DNA of 64,000 nucleotides from Hydrogenovibrio sp965140365 (GCA_965140365.1 OZ223196.1); one strand, 5' to 3'. Positions 44,179-52,980 are shown, counted from the first letter of the stretch. Notes: generated by a model not told the origin, from the letters alone. Numbers and translations are program-made.

Positions 44179-45624
44179 TTAAGAAGAGCAACTCAGTTGC
44201 AACCCTTTTTGTTCCGAGCTTGGCGGTTTCTGAAATTCCGCCAGGCCTGGGTGTTCTTCGAAAGGTGAATGCAAGGCTTCCACCCAGTGTTCTAACGGCT
44301 GGTAATCACCGTTTTCGGCGGCTTCGATAATGCCTTGTGCAATGTAATTCCGTAAAACGATGGCCGGATTGGCGGCCAAAATCCGTTGCTGGCGTTCCGA
44401 CTCGGAAACGCTTTCCTGCTGCAACCGAGCGTCGTAACGCTGAAGCCAATCGACAAAGGCACCGGGTTGGTTCAACAGCGCCATCAACTCAGTTTCATCC
44501 GGTTGATTCCATTTCGCCAAACGGCGGAAAAACAAACTGAAATCCACCCGATGCTGATCCATTAACACCAATAAATCGCCAATCAGGTTTTTATCGTCGG
44601 GTTGCACGGTATGCAATCCGATTTTACGATTCATCTCATCGATGTACTGGCGATTATAGGTTTCCACAAAGGCTTCCAGGGCCTCATTTTGCGCAGCTTC
44701 GTCCAACACTTTATCGAAGGCATGTGCCAGCAGTTGGCAATTGGTGACACCGATTTTCGGTTGCTGATTATAGGCGTAACGTCCTTCATAATCCGAATGA
44801 TTGCAGATGTACTCGATTTGAAAATCGTCGAAAAAGGCATAAGGCCCGAAGTCGAAGGTTTCACCAAGGATGGACATATTATCGGAATTCATCACCCCAT
44901 GATTGAAGCCCACCGCTTGCCATTTCGCCATCAGCACGGCGGTGCGCTCGCAAACGGTTTTCAGCAAAGCGGCACTGCGTTTCGGTTCTGCCAGTGATTG
45001 CAGTTCCGGGTAATGATGTTCCACCACAAAGTTGGTCAGAAATTCAAAGGTGGCCGGGCCTTTGGAGGCGGCCCACTGAAAATGCCCGAAACGAATGTGG
45101 CTGGGCGTAACACGAATCAAGCTGGCGCGCGGTTCAAAGGTTTCGCGCTGTACTTGTTCGTCACTGGTGGCGATGGATAACGCACGCGTTGTGGGCACGC
45201 CCAAGCCGTACAAGGCTTCGGACGCCAAATACTCGCGAATCACCGAGCGCAAAACCGCCCGACCGTCACCAAGGCGGGAATAAGGCGTGCGCCCGGCGCC
45301 TTTCAGGTGAAAGTCCCAGGCCTGGTGGTTTTTGTCTTCCCAGCGCCCCAGCAACACCCCTCGGCCATCACCTAAATCCGGGTTGTAATAGCCGAACTGG
45401 TGGCCGGTGTATTTTTGCGCCAGCGGCTGTAAATCGAATTCCGCCAGGCCTGGCGAATCCAACTGTCCGGCGGTCAGGGCCAGTAATTGTTCGTCACTCA
45501 AGTCACAATCGATTTGCTGCATCAGCGCCCGGTTGACCGCCACAAGACGCGCGTTTTGCTGCGGCTCCGGCCAGACGGGTTGGAAAAAGGATTTCGGCAA
45601 TTCGAGATACGGGTGCTGTAACAT
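44179..45624 (-). CDS. selO: Protein adenylyltransferase SelO (YdiU/UPF0061)
   Basis: Pseudokinase-fold enzyme that transfers AMP from ATP to Ser/Thr/Tyr of target proteins, implicated in redox stress responses. At 481 residues it has the full family length. Hallmarks: YTGHQFGYYNPDLGDGR, HLKGAGRTPYSRLGDGRAVLRSVIREYLASEA, GVMNSDNMSILGETFDFGPYAF. Like other bacterial members it has no selenocysteine; the tail is LQLSCSS with one cysteine. The ATG at 45624 is chosen because homology starts there and AGGT lies upstream; the longer frame to 45735 is non-homologous. Three exact CCAGGCCTGG copies lie inside (44241, 45316, 45444), the highest density in the window, read as Pro-Gly-Leu-Ala twice and Gln-Ala-Trp once. 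Confidence 0.95.
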   Translation of the reverse strand: MLQHPYLELPKSFFQPVWPEPQQNARLVAVNRALMQQIDCDLSDEQLLALTAGQLDSPGLAEFDLQPLAQKYTGHQFGYYNPDLGDGRGVLLGRWEDKNHQAWDFHLKGAGRTPYSRLGDGRAVLRSVIREYLASEALYGLGVPTTRALSIATSDEQVQRETFEPRASLIRVTPSHIRFGHFQWAASKGPATFEFLTNFVVEHHYPELQSLAEPKRSAALLKTVCERTAVLMAKWQAVGFNHGVMNSDNMSILGETFDFGPYAFFDDFQIEYICNHSDYEGRYAYNQQPKIGVTNCQLLAHAFDKVLDEAAQNEALEAFVETYNRQYIDEMNRKIGLHTVQPDDKNLIGDLLVLMDQHRVDFSLFFRRLAKWNQPDETELMALLNQPGAFVDWLQRYDARLQQESVSESERQQRILAANPAIVLRNYIAQGIIEAAENGDYQPLEHWVEALHSPFEEHPGLAEFQKPPSSEQKGLQLSCSS

Positions 45625-45779
45625 ATTCAACCTGAGGTTTAGGGTGACGGAATCGCGCGAACGTTCTGCCAATATTCGACAAATACTCGGCAAAGACTGA
45701 GCGCGCTTTAAGGTTATTATAACGCGCCTTGTCAAATCCGACAGGTTTCAAAGAGCCGATCTGGGCGTTTTTCTATTTT

Positions 45780-46583
45780 TCAGCTTTTTACCAAGTGTGA
45801 CAGATTCAGGCGCATCCGTGGGTCGAACAGTTTTTTCTGCGCCAACCACAAGGCAATCAACACGCCCGAAGCGGTGGACACCGTAATCAGAAACATAATC
45901 ATGATTTGGTATTTAACCGCTTCCATCGGGTCGATGCCAGCGAGGATTTGCCCCGTCATCATACCGGGCAAGGACACGATGCCAGCAGCGGCGAGCATAT
46001 TGATGACCGGAATCATCGCGGTGTGCAGGCTTTGCTTTTTCAGGAACATCAACGCTTCCTTGGCGGTGTAGCCCAAGGCCAGTTGCGCTTCGATTTGCGC
46101 TTTCTGTTTCACGGCGCTTTTGGTCAGGGTATCCAAGCCGAGGCCGATGGCGGTCATGCTGTTGCCGAGAATCATCCCCAGCAGCGGAATGGCGTATTGC
46201 GCTTCGTACCAGGGTTGCGGCTGAATCACCAGCGTCAGCGAGAAAATCGTCAACACCAGAGCGGTCATCGACAACGACAATAACCCCACCATAAAAGAGC
46301 CGGAAGCCAACCCATTGGCTTGAAAACGATACGTCTGCCGCTTGAGAATTTCATAACCGGCAAACAACAGCATGATCACCGACACCAATGCCACCAGCAA
46401 CCAACTGTCGGCATTGAACACCCAGCTTAACCAGACGCCCATAAATAATAACTGCACCACCATGCGTGCGGACGCCACCCAAAGCTGGCGCGTTTGCTCG
46501 AAGCCGTTTAGTAACAGCAACAAACCAAGCAGCAAGATCATCACCGATAAACCGGCCAAATCATAATAACTGAGCGAAATCAT
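45780..46583 (-). CDS. fetB: FetB/YbbM-family ABC transporter permease
   Basis: A 267-residue membrane protein of the UPF0014 family, whose E. coli member FetB works with ATPase FetA in iron export and oxidative-stress resistance. About seven hydrophobic segments are visible. The family core is NGFEQTRQLWVASARMVVQLLFMG, IPLLGMILGNSMTAIGLGLDTL, QIEAQLALGYTAKEA, and PGMMTGQILAGIDPMEAVKYQIMIMF. No fetA-type ATPase gene is adjacent: the upstream neighbour is a divergent acyltransferase and the downstream neighbour is selO. The ATPase must be encoded elsewhere or the pair has been separated. Confidence 0.9.
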   Translation of the reverse strand: MISLSYYDLAGLSVMILLLGLLLLLNGFEQTRQLWVASARMVVQLLFMGVWLSWVFNADSWLLVALVSVIMLLFAGYEILKRQTYRFQANGLASGSFMVGLLSLSMTALVLTIFSLTLVIQPQPWYEAQYAIPLLGMILGNSMTAIGLGLDTLTKSAVKQKAQIEAQLALGYTAKEALMFLKKQSLHTAMIPVINMLAAAGIVSLPGMMTGQILAGIDPMEAVKYQIMIMFLITVSTASGVLIALWLAQKKLFDPRMRLNLSHLVKS

Positions 46584-46703
46584 TTTTAGTAAACCATTGT
46601 CATATTTTTGTTACACAACCGTCATTTGAAACTCATGCATTTGTCACCTTGACGTCAACTGGACAACTCAGAATAAGTCAGTTAAGAGACGAGTAGAACC
46701 GCC

Positions 46704-48503
46704 ATGCACGTGCTAGACGAATCCTACGTGCCCTCAGAGCAATCCAAGAAGACGACTGACGAAGAAAACATTATGCTGAATATCGAACAAACCATTCTCG
46801 AAAAATACCCCGATTTCAATCAGAAGCCGGGCGGCAAACAGCTGATTAAATTTCTGAAAAAGCTCACCTACGAAAACGAAATCAACCGGTTCATCGAAGA
46901 GAACAAGCACCTACGCGGTTTTGCCTTCCTCGACAAAAGCCTGGAACATTATAACTTCACTTATCAGGTCAACAACCGTTCTTTTAACAATGTGCCGGCC
47001 GAGGGGCGCGTGGTCATCGTCGCCAATCACCCGATCGGTTCGTTGGACGGTTTGGCACTGTTGAAATTCATCCGCAGCATTCGCCCGGACGTGCGCATTG
47101 TCGCCAATGAATTGCTGGCCAATGTCGAACCCTTCCAATCGTTGTTTTTGACGGTGGACAATATGGATGAAAAGGCCAATCACAAAGCCTTGTTCAAAGC
47201 CATGATTGCCGCGCTGGAAAACGAAGAGGCGGTGATTATTTTCCCGGCGGGCGAAGTCTCGCGCATTCGGCCCAGTGGCGTGCGCGACGGCAAGTGGAAA
47301 AACGGTTTCCTAAAACTGGCGAAAAAGACTCAATCGCCGATTTTGCCGATTTACATCGACGCTCGCAACTCCGCTTTATTTTACGGTTTGTCCACCCTGT
47401 ACAAGCCGCTGGGGACGCTGATGCTGGTCAAGGAGATGTTCAACAAAAACGACCAACAGATTGCTTTCCACGTCGGGCCGATGATTCCTTGGAAGTCACT
47501 GGCAAAATGCGATTGGCCGCTCCCCAAAATCAGCAAATTGCTTCGTAAACACATTTACCGCTTGAATCAGCCCGGCAAAGCCATTGCCAAACTGCCGTTC
47601 GAAACCGAAAACACCATCGCCCACCCGGTGAATCGCAAGGCCTTGAAACAGGATTTGAAAAACGGCGAGCTGTTGGGACAGACGGTGGACGGCAAGAAAA
47701 TTTTCCTATTCGATTACGAGGCCGATTCACCGGTGATGCGTGAAATCGGTCGCTTGCGCGAACTGACCTTCCGCACCGTGGAAGAAGGCACCGGCGATGC
47801 CTTTGATTTGGACAAATACGATGCCGACTACCGCCATTTGGTGCTGTGGGACGAAGAGGATTTGGAAATTGTCGGCGCTTATCGCATCGGAGAATGCCAG
47901 AAAATCATCGAAAAAAACGGCCTGGACGGGCTTTACACCAGCACCTTATTCGACCTGAAACCGGACATCGAACCTTACCTGCCCAATGCGTTGGAAATGG
48001 GGCGCAGTTTCGTGCAACCGCGTTACTGGGGCAAACGCAGTCTGGATTATCTGTGGTACGGCATCGGCGCTTATGTGATACGCCACCCCGAAACCAAATA
48101 CTTCTTCGGCCCGGTGAGCTTGTCGGATGCCTACCCATTACGCGCCAAAGAACTGATTGTCGCCTTCTTCCAAACCCAAATGGGCTCCCATCAGGATTTG
48201 GCCGCCGGGAAACGGCCTTTCGTGCCGTCACCGGACATTTTGGAACTGGCGGAAAAAGAATTCAGCGGCGACTATAAAACAAGTTATAAAAAGCTCAACA
48301 GCTTACTGACCGAGTTCGGCGTCAAGGTGCCGACCTTGTTTAAACAATACGCGGATTTGTGCGAGCCAGGCGGTTGCCGGTTTATCGATTTCAGCGTCGA
48401 CCCGGACTTCAACGATTGCATCGACAGTTTGATACTGGTGGAAATCGACAAAATCGTCCCGAAAAAACGCGAACGTTACCTGACGCCGGTCACATCCGAT
48501 TAA
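46704..48503 (+). CDS. Bifunctional acyltransferase, OlsF-like (ornithine lipid synthesis) candidate
   Basis: A 599-residue protein joining a glycerolipid-type acyltransferase (about residues 85-300) to a GNAT-like N-acyltransferase of the hemolysin/OlsB type (about 330-560). The first part has the catalytic region VANHPIGSLDG (His near residue 109) and the FPAGEVSR phosphate-binding motif. The second has LRELTFRTVEEGTGDAFDLDKYD, IVGAYRIG and LEMGRSFVQPRYWGKRSLDYLWYGIGAY. This two-domain layout is that of OlsF, which makes phosphate-free ornithine lipids. Alternative substrates are possible, so the symbol is withheld. The ATG used has a GAGACGAG stretch upstream; a start at the second Met (46773) is also possible. 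A strong terminator follows. Confidence 0.82.
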   Translation: MHVLDESYVPSEQSKKTTDEENIMLNIEQTILEKYPDFNQKPGGKQLIKFLKKLTYENEINRFIEENKHLRGFAFLDKSLEHYNFTYQVNNRSFNNVPAEGRVVIVANHPIGSLDGLALLKFIRSIRPDVRIVANELLANVEPFQSLFLTVDNMDEKANHKALFKAMIAALENEEAVIIFPAGEVSRIRPSGVRDGKWKNGFLKLAKKTQSPILPIYIDARNSALFYGLSTLYKPLGTLMLVKEMFNKNDQQIAFHVGPMIPWKSLAKCDWPLPKISKLLRKHIYRLNQPGKAIAKLPFETENTIAHPVNRKALKQDLKNGELLGQTVDGKKIFLFDYEADSPVMREIGRLRELTFRTVEEGTGDAFDLDKYDADYRHLVLWDEEDLEIVGAYRIGECQKIIEKNGLDGLYTSTLFDLKPDIEPYLPNALEMGRSFVQPRYWGKRSLDYLWYGIGAYVIRHPETKYFFGPVSLSDAYPLRAKELIVAFFQTQMGSHQDLAAGKRPFVPSPDILELAEKEFSGDYKTSYKKLNSLLTEFGVKVPTLFKQYADLCEPGGCRFIDFSVDPDFNDCIDSLILVEIDKIVPKKRERYLTPVTSD

Positions 48504-48573
48504 TCCATCATGCGCCCAAAGGCCGCGTGAGCACTGAATAATAAAATATAACCGTGAAAACGTCCTTGTCTTG

Positions 48574-48599
48574 AACTCACCGGCCGGTGAGTTTTTTTT
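48574..48599 (+). terminator. Rho-independent terminator of OlsF-like gene
   Basis: Perfect palindrome AACTCACCGGCCGGTGAGTT followed by T residues, 70 bp after the stop codon. Confidence 0.92.
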
Positions 48600-48606
48600 G
48601 CCCATA

Positions 48607-48639
48607 AAAAAAGGCCGGGGAAAATCCGCGGCCCTTGTA
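48607..48639 (-). terminator. Rho-independent terminator of hsp20 (leftward)
   Basis: On the minus strand GGGCCG..CGGCC forms a 5-6-bp GC stem followed by seven T, ~65 bp after the hsp20 stop. The loop contains a second small CG-rich inverted piece. Confidence 0.75.
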
Positions 48640-48703
48640 ATGACAGATAAAATCATTCAATGGTTGGTTTGAATTCAATTTTGATGGAAACCTTCGTGGA
48701 AGA

Positions 48704-49132
48704 TTATTTCACTTCCACCTTTTTGGTCTCAGCGCTGCGTTCTTTTTTCGGCAGCACGACTTCCAGCACGCCGTCTTCCGAACTGGCGGAGACGTTTTCG
48801 GCATCCACATTATCCGGCAGGGCAAAACTACGCTCGAACTTGCCGTAACTGCTTTCCACGCGGTAATAGTCTTCATCCTTGACCTCTTCCTTGGTTTTAC
48901 GTTCACCGGAAATGGTCAATCGATTTTCTTTCACTTCCACATGGATATCGTCTTTTTTCACACCGGGTAAATCCACTTCGATGTGATAAGCGTAATCCCC
49001 TTCCCGTGTATTGACGGTCGGTGAAAACCCGGCCACATTCGATTCCGTGGGTTTCGGCATCATTTTTTGCAGCCGGTTTTCCAAATCCCGCAATTCACGA
49101 AACGGTTCCAACGTTCTTAAAAACATACTCAT
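48704..49132 (-). CDS. Small heat-shock protein, Hsp20/alpha-crystallin family
   Basis: ATP-independent holdase chaperone that keeps denatured proteins soluble. At 142 residues it fits class A bacterial Hsp20. The alpha-crystallin domain spans about residues 40-130, with YHIEVDLPGVKKDDIHVEVKENRLTISGER, GKFERSFALPDNVD and the closing GVLEVVLPK. The usual C-terminal I-x-I/V motif is not clear; the tail is KKERSAETKKVEVK. AAGGGAGG lies upstream of the ATG; a second Met two codons in is equally possible. A near-perfect sigma-32 promoter precedes it. Confidence 0.95.
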   Translation of the reverse strand: MSMFLRTLEPFRELRDLENRLQKMMPKPTESNVAGFSPTVNTREGDYAYHIEVDLPGVKKDDIHVEVKENRLTISGERKTKEEVKDEDYYRVESSYGKFERSFALPDNVDAENVSASSEDGVLEVVLPKKERSAETKKVEVK

Positions 49133-49182
49133 CGCACAACCCTCCCTTCAAAGAGAACAATACAACTTTCATTCAACGGTTA

Positions 49183-49210
49183 TATAGGGGCTAAGAAATT
49201 GTTATTCAAG
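49183..49210 (-). promoter_or_regulatory. Sigma-32 (heat-shock) promoter of hsp20
   Basis: Read on the minus strand, CTTGAAT (49210-49204) and CCCCTATA (49190-49183) are separated by 13 bp. This is a close fit to the RpoH consensus CTTGAAA-N13-CCCCATNT. It lies ~50 bp upstream of the hsp20 start codon. Confidence 0.88.
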
Positions 49211-49315
49211 TCTTTTCAATAAAAAAACCGTACCGTTAAAATATGACAAAATGCCAGGCGAACGTCAATCTTTTTTAAGACTTTTTACTTAATACATATC
49301 AAGTTTTCAAAACAA

Positions 49316-49325
49316 CCAGGCCTGG
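49316..49325. repeat. CCAGGCCTGG palindrome in divergent promoter region
   Basis: Exact copy between the divergent hsp20 and thioesterase genes (AACCAGGCCTGGCCGGTT context). There is no gene end nearby, so this copy is not placed as a terminator. Confidence 0.92.
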
Positions 49326-49416
49326 CCGGTTTTCTTCTAACTGGAAAACCAGCGGTTGGACACTTTCGGCACTCCGGCTATACTGAATCCCCCACACGTT
49401 TCACTGCGGAGACGCC

Positions 49417-49884
49417 ATGACCGATTCCTCCAAGACGCCGAAAACTCTAAAAGCGCTGGAAACGCTTTTGCATCGAGACATTCCGCTCACCCAGTCCATG
49501 GGCTTGCAAGTCATGGAGGCCACCGCCGATTCCCTGCGTTTGCGCGCGCCTTTGCAAAACAATATCAACCACAAAAGCACCGCTTTCGGTGGCAGCCTTT
49601 ACGCCAGCGCTGTGCTCACCGGCTGGGGATTGATTCATCTCGCCCTCACTGAACACGATTTACACGGCCACATCGTCATTCAGGAAAGCCACACCCGCTT
49701 TTTAAAACCGGTGAAAACCGACATCGAAACCCATTGTCGATTCGAATCCGAACCGCAATTGGCGAACTTTCTGAAAATGTACCGCCGAAAAGGCCGTGCC
49801 CGCATTCAACTGACCACGAAAATATACAATGAAGCCCAGGAGCTGGCGACGGTGTTTGAAGGCCAATATGTGGTGCACCGTTAA
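49417..49884 (+). CDS. YiiD_C-type thioesterase domain protein
   Basis: A 155-residue hot-dog-fold protein matching the C-terminal thioesterase-like domain of E. coli YiiD, without the N-terminal acetyltransferase domain. The hot-dog signature region is NINHKSTAFGGSLYASAVLTGWGLIHLAL, in which the Asn-His-x-x-x-AFGGS pattern corresponds to the acyl-CoA/ACP-binding helix. The end (KIYNEAQELATVFEGQYVV) forms the last strand of the hot-dog sheet. Substrate is unknown. The start is the ATG at 49417; purine-rich GCGGAGA lies 6-7 bases upstream. Confidence 0.82.
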   Translation: MTDSSKTPKTLKALETLLHRDIPLTQSMGLQVMEATADSLRLRAPLQNNINHKSTAFGGSLYASAVLTGWGLIHLALTEHDLHGHIVIQESHTRFLKPVKTDIETHCRFESEPQLANFLKMYRRKGRARIQLTTKIYNEAQELATVFEGQYVVHR

Positions 49885-50024
49885 TAAAGTAAAAACGCTA
49901 ATAATCTTTATTACCAAGTGTGGCCGTAACATCCCGTTTTGCAAGAGTTTTAAGCGGATATTTCTTAAAAATTTCTTACCGGCTATGGTAGCATTAAGGT
50001 AATTTTTTATTATGGCCAATAAAC

Positions 50025-50906
50025 ATGATAAATATAATAAAAGCCGTCTTACTGAGCGGCCTGATTGCCCTTACCGGTTGCGCTGAAAAACCCGATAAAA
50101 CCTTGAATATCATCGCTAATTCCTGGATTGGTTATTCACCTTTGTTTTATGCCAAGGAAAAGGGCTGGCTCGATGAACACGACATCCACCTTTCCAGCGT
50201 GGTCTCGCTCGGCGAAAGCTTACATATTTATCAGTCCGCCAAACTGGATGCCTTCGCCGGCACCCAATACGAATATCAAATCATGTACCGTAAGGACCCG
50301 TCGGTGATTCCGGTCATGCTACTGGATCGTTCCAACGGCGGCGACATGATTATGGGGAACCGTTCCCTTAGTGCCATTCAATCCGAAAACGGTCCCATCA
50401 ATGTTTACCTGGAAATCAACAGTGTGAACCACCCGGTATTTCAAGATTTCATCCACCAGCACCAACTGGAAAATAAAACCTTCAATTACATCAACCGTGA
50501 CCAGCTCAAACTGCAATCCGTTGCGGCGAGTGAAACAGCCCCTTCACTGGTCGTCACTTACACCCCCTACAACCATGAACTGGAAGACCAGGGCTTTCAA
50601 ACCTTGGCATCCACCGCTGACAGTTTAAACCTGCTGGTGCTGGATGGACTTTTTACCACCGAAAAAATCTACCATCACCACAAAGGCCAACTGCTGTCGC
50701 TGAAAACATTGGTGAATCGCGCGATTCAAGCCCTGCATAATGACCCCAAGGAGTATTACAACAAGGTCAAACCCTATCTGGAAAACAATAGTTTCAAGGA
50801 TTTTGAGGCCAGCCTGAAAACCATTGAATGGTTGAATGACGGTATTTCACCCGCCTTGCAAAAACGTTTGGACGCCGCCAACTTTCCGACAAGGGATTTG
50901 CTGTAA
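50025..50906 (+). CDS. Solute-binding lipoprotein (NMT1/SsuA-like) partnered with GGDEF-EAL gene
   Basis: A 293-residue lipoprotein (lipobox LTGC, Cys near residue 19) with the fold of ABC-type nitrate/sulfonate/thiamine-precursor binding proteins: NIIANSWIGYSPLFYAKEKGWLDEHDIHL, then an alternating strand-helix pattern with DAFAGTQYEYQIM. No ABC permease or ATPase is adjacent. Instead, its stop codon directly abuts the ATG of a membrane GGDEF-EAL protein, so the two are translated together. The likeliest role is as a periplasmic ligand receptor that signals through that protein. The ligand cannot be deduced. Confidence 0.85.
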   Translation: MINIIKAVLLSGLIALTGCAEKPDKTLNIIANSWIGYSPLFYAKEKGWLDEHDIHLSSVVSLGESLHIYQSAKLDAFAGTQYEYQIMYRKDPSVIPVMLLDRSNGGDMIMGNRSLSAIQSENGPINVYLEINSVNHPVFQDFIHQHQLENKTFNYINRDQLKLQSVAASETAPSLVVTYTPYNHELEDQGFQTLASTADSLNLLVLDGLFTTEKIYHHHKGQLLSLKTLVNRAIQALHNDPKEYYNKVKPYLENNSFKDFEASLKTIEWLNDGISPALQKRLDAANFPTRDLL

Positions 50907-52907
50907 ATGATCTCCATCCGCCGTTTCTCCCTTACCGCTATTGTGACGCTCATTTTGGTTTTTTACAGTGTGTTCTTATACTATTTTCTGGACGATCAGC
51001 AAAAGAAAACCGATCTGATTCTGGAAAACATTCGTCATGATTTATCGGAAACCGCTTACGTGGTCTCTTCTGAAATGGACTCGCCGAAAGAACTGCGTCA
51101 CTTCAAGTCTTTCTTGCACCGAAAAGTGGCCAACAACCACTTGGTATCGGCCATGGCCATTGCTTCCGGCAGTCAAATACTGCTCACCACGGAACCCCGC
51201 ATTCGCGCCACCCCTCCAGAAGACCAAACCCAGGAAAAGCTGAACGGTTTATCCACCCGTGAAATGTTGCGTTATGCCATTTACGAAACCGACATTCCTT
51301 ATTTCATACAAAACAAGCCGGCCCATTTCAATTTGTACCTGTACGTCGATAAACCGTATTTGGAAAACTATTTCGCCAAAAATACCACCAAGTCACTACT
51401 CTTTTTCGGCGTGGTGCCATTGCTGCTGCTGGGGTTATTTTGGGGATTGCTGAAACGCTTTGTCACCAACCCGTTAGAACTGTTGCGCCAGTACGCTTAT
51501 TACCAATCGGAAGTCCCGAAACGCTTCAAACTGCGCGAATTGGAATACATTCGCGCCTCCATGGTACAAACCTTCACCCGGTTGGATGAAGAGAAAAGCG
51601 AACTCTACCGTCTGGCCCGGACCGACAACCTGTCCGGCCTGGCGAATCGAAACCACCTGAATGAGCGTCTGAACTGGCTGATTTCCGAGTTTTCTCGCTC
51701 CGGGCAGGAATTCGCCCTGCTGTTCATGGATTTGGATAATTTTAAAACGGTTAACGACACTCTCGGCCATGAAGTTGGCGACAAACTGTTGCGCAATGTC
51801 TCCAGTCTCATCAAGCAGGTACTGCGCGAATACGACATCATCGCCCGGGTCGGTGGCGACGAATTTGTCATAGTAGTGAATCACCACGGCAACGAACATG
51901 AGCTCATCAACATCATCCAACGGGTGATTGAAAAAATCAGCGAAGTGCATTTGGTGGACAACCACCCGGTCAAAGTCTCTGCCAGTGTCGGTGTCGTGCT
52001 GTATCCAAAAGACGGCCAAACCATCACCGCACTCATGAAAAACGCCGACATCGCCATGTACGAAGCGAAAAACGCCGGCAAAAACCAGTTTAAGTTCTTC
52101 ACCGAATCCCTGCATCAGCGACTGGTGCATGAGATCGAGCTGGAAAACAATATGCAGCGCGCCTTGAACAATGGCGAATTCGAACTTTACTATCAGCCGA
52201 AAATCGCTGTTCAAACCGGAAAAGTCATCGGGGCCGAAGCACTGATTCGTTGGAACGACCCGCAAAAAGGGCTGGTTCCACCCGACCAATTCATTCCAGC
52301 GGCCGAAAAGTCCGGATTAATGGTGCCGTTAGGCGACTGGGTGCTGAAAACCGCGATTCAACAGCAAATCGATTGGAAAAAACGTGGACTGGGCGATTTC
52401 CAGGTCTCCGTCAACCTCTCACCGGTGCAGCTCATCAACAACCACTTCGGAGACAAACTTAACCGACTGATTCAGGAAAGCGGCATTACGCCCAGCAAAC
52501 TGGATGTGGAAATGACCGAATCGCAATTCATGGAAAACTCGGAACAAAACCTCAGCCTGCTGCACGCCATCCAGCAAAAAGGCATTTCCATTTCGCTGGA
52601 CGACTTCGGCACGGGCTATTCGTCACTGGCCTATTTGAAAAAATTCCCAATCAACACTCTGAAAATCGATAAGACGTTCATGGACGATTACGATACCGAC
52701 TCCGGGGCCATCTTCATCGAAACCATTATCAAGATTGCTCAGACACTCAACCTGAATGTCGTGGCCGAAGGCATCGAACATCGAGAACAACTGAAGTACT
52801 TGCAGGTAACCGGGTGCGAAATCTATCAAGGTTTCTTCTGCTCGCGGCCGTTACCGGCGTCGGAATTTGAAAAATTTCTCACCATGGAAAAAAGCTGCTG
52901 TCAGTGA
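50907..52907 (+). CDS. Membrane GGDEF-EAL protein
   Basis: A 666-residue bifunctional c-di-GMP enzyme. Membrane helices at about residues 8-28 and 165-186 enclose a ~135-residue periplasmic domain of unrecognised type; a short HAMP-like linker follows. The GGDEF domain has an intact GGDEF motif at 316-320, and the EAL domain has EALIR at 444, VNLSPVQL, VEMTES, SLDDFGTGYSS, LKIDKTF and VVAEGIEH. Both cyclase and phosphodiesterase chemistries look feasible. The ATG immediately follows the stop of the solute-binding lipoprotein, so the periplasmic domain is a good candidate docking site for that protein. A CCAGGCCTGG hairpin follows the gene. Confidence 0.92.
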   Translation: MISIRRFSLTAIVTLILVFYSVFLYYFLDDQQKKTDLILENIRHDLSETAYVVSSEMDSPKELRHFKSFLHRKVANNHLVSAMAIASGSQILLTTEPRIRATPPEDQTQEKLNGLSTREMLRYAIYETDIPYFIQNKPAHFNLYLYVDKPYLENYFAKNTTKSLLFFGVVPLLLLGLFWGLLKRFVTNPLELLRQYAYYQSEVPKRFKLRELEYIRASMVQTFTRLDEEKSELYRLARTDNLSGLANRNHLNERLNWLISEFSRSGQEFALLFMDLDNFKTVNDTLGHEVGDKLLRNVSSLIKQVLREYDIIARVGGDEFVIVVNHHGNEHELINIIQRVIEKISEVHLVDNHPVKVSASVGVVLYPKDGQTITALMKNADIAMYEAKNAGKNQFKFFTESLHQRLVHEIELENNMQRALNNGEFELYYQPKIAVQTGKVIGAEALIRWNDPQKGLVPPDQFIPAAEKSGLMVPLGDWVLKTAIQQQIDWKKRGLGDFQVSVNLSPVQLINNHFGDKLNRLIQESGITPSKLDVEMTESQFMENSEQNLSLLHAIQQKGISISLDDFGTGYSSLAYLKKFPINTLKIDKTFMDDYDTDSGAIFIETIIKIAQTLNLNVVAEGIEHREQLKYLQVTGCEIYQGFFCSRPLPASEFEKFLTMEKSCCQ

Positions 52908-52925
52908 GCCCGTTTCCAAATCTGA

Positions 52926-52946
52926 AAAACCGCCAGGCCTGGCGAA
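52926..52946. terminator. CCAGGCCTGG-cored hairpin between converging genes
   Basis: Core at 52933-52942 in CGCCAGGCCTGGCG. On the minus strand the hairpin is followed by GGTTTTTC, suiting termination of the sdh operon; on the plus strand it follows the GGDEF-EAL stop by 25 bp. Confidence 0.75.
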
Positions 52947-52980
52947 AATGTCGATAATTCCAACCGATGAACCGGCCGAA

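Noticed and set aside
51474..52289. 271-codon minus-strand open frame
   Set aside because: It is antisense to the GGDEF-EAL gene, which has complete catalytic motifs.
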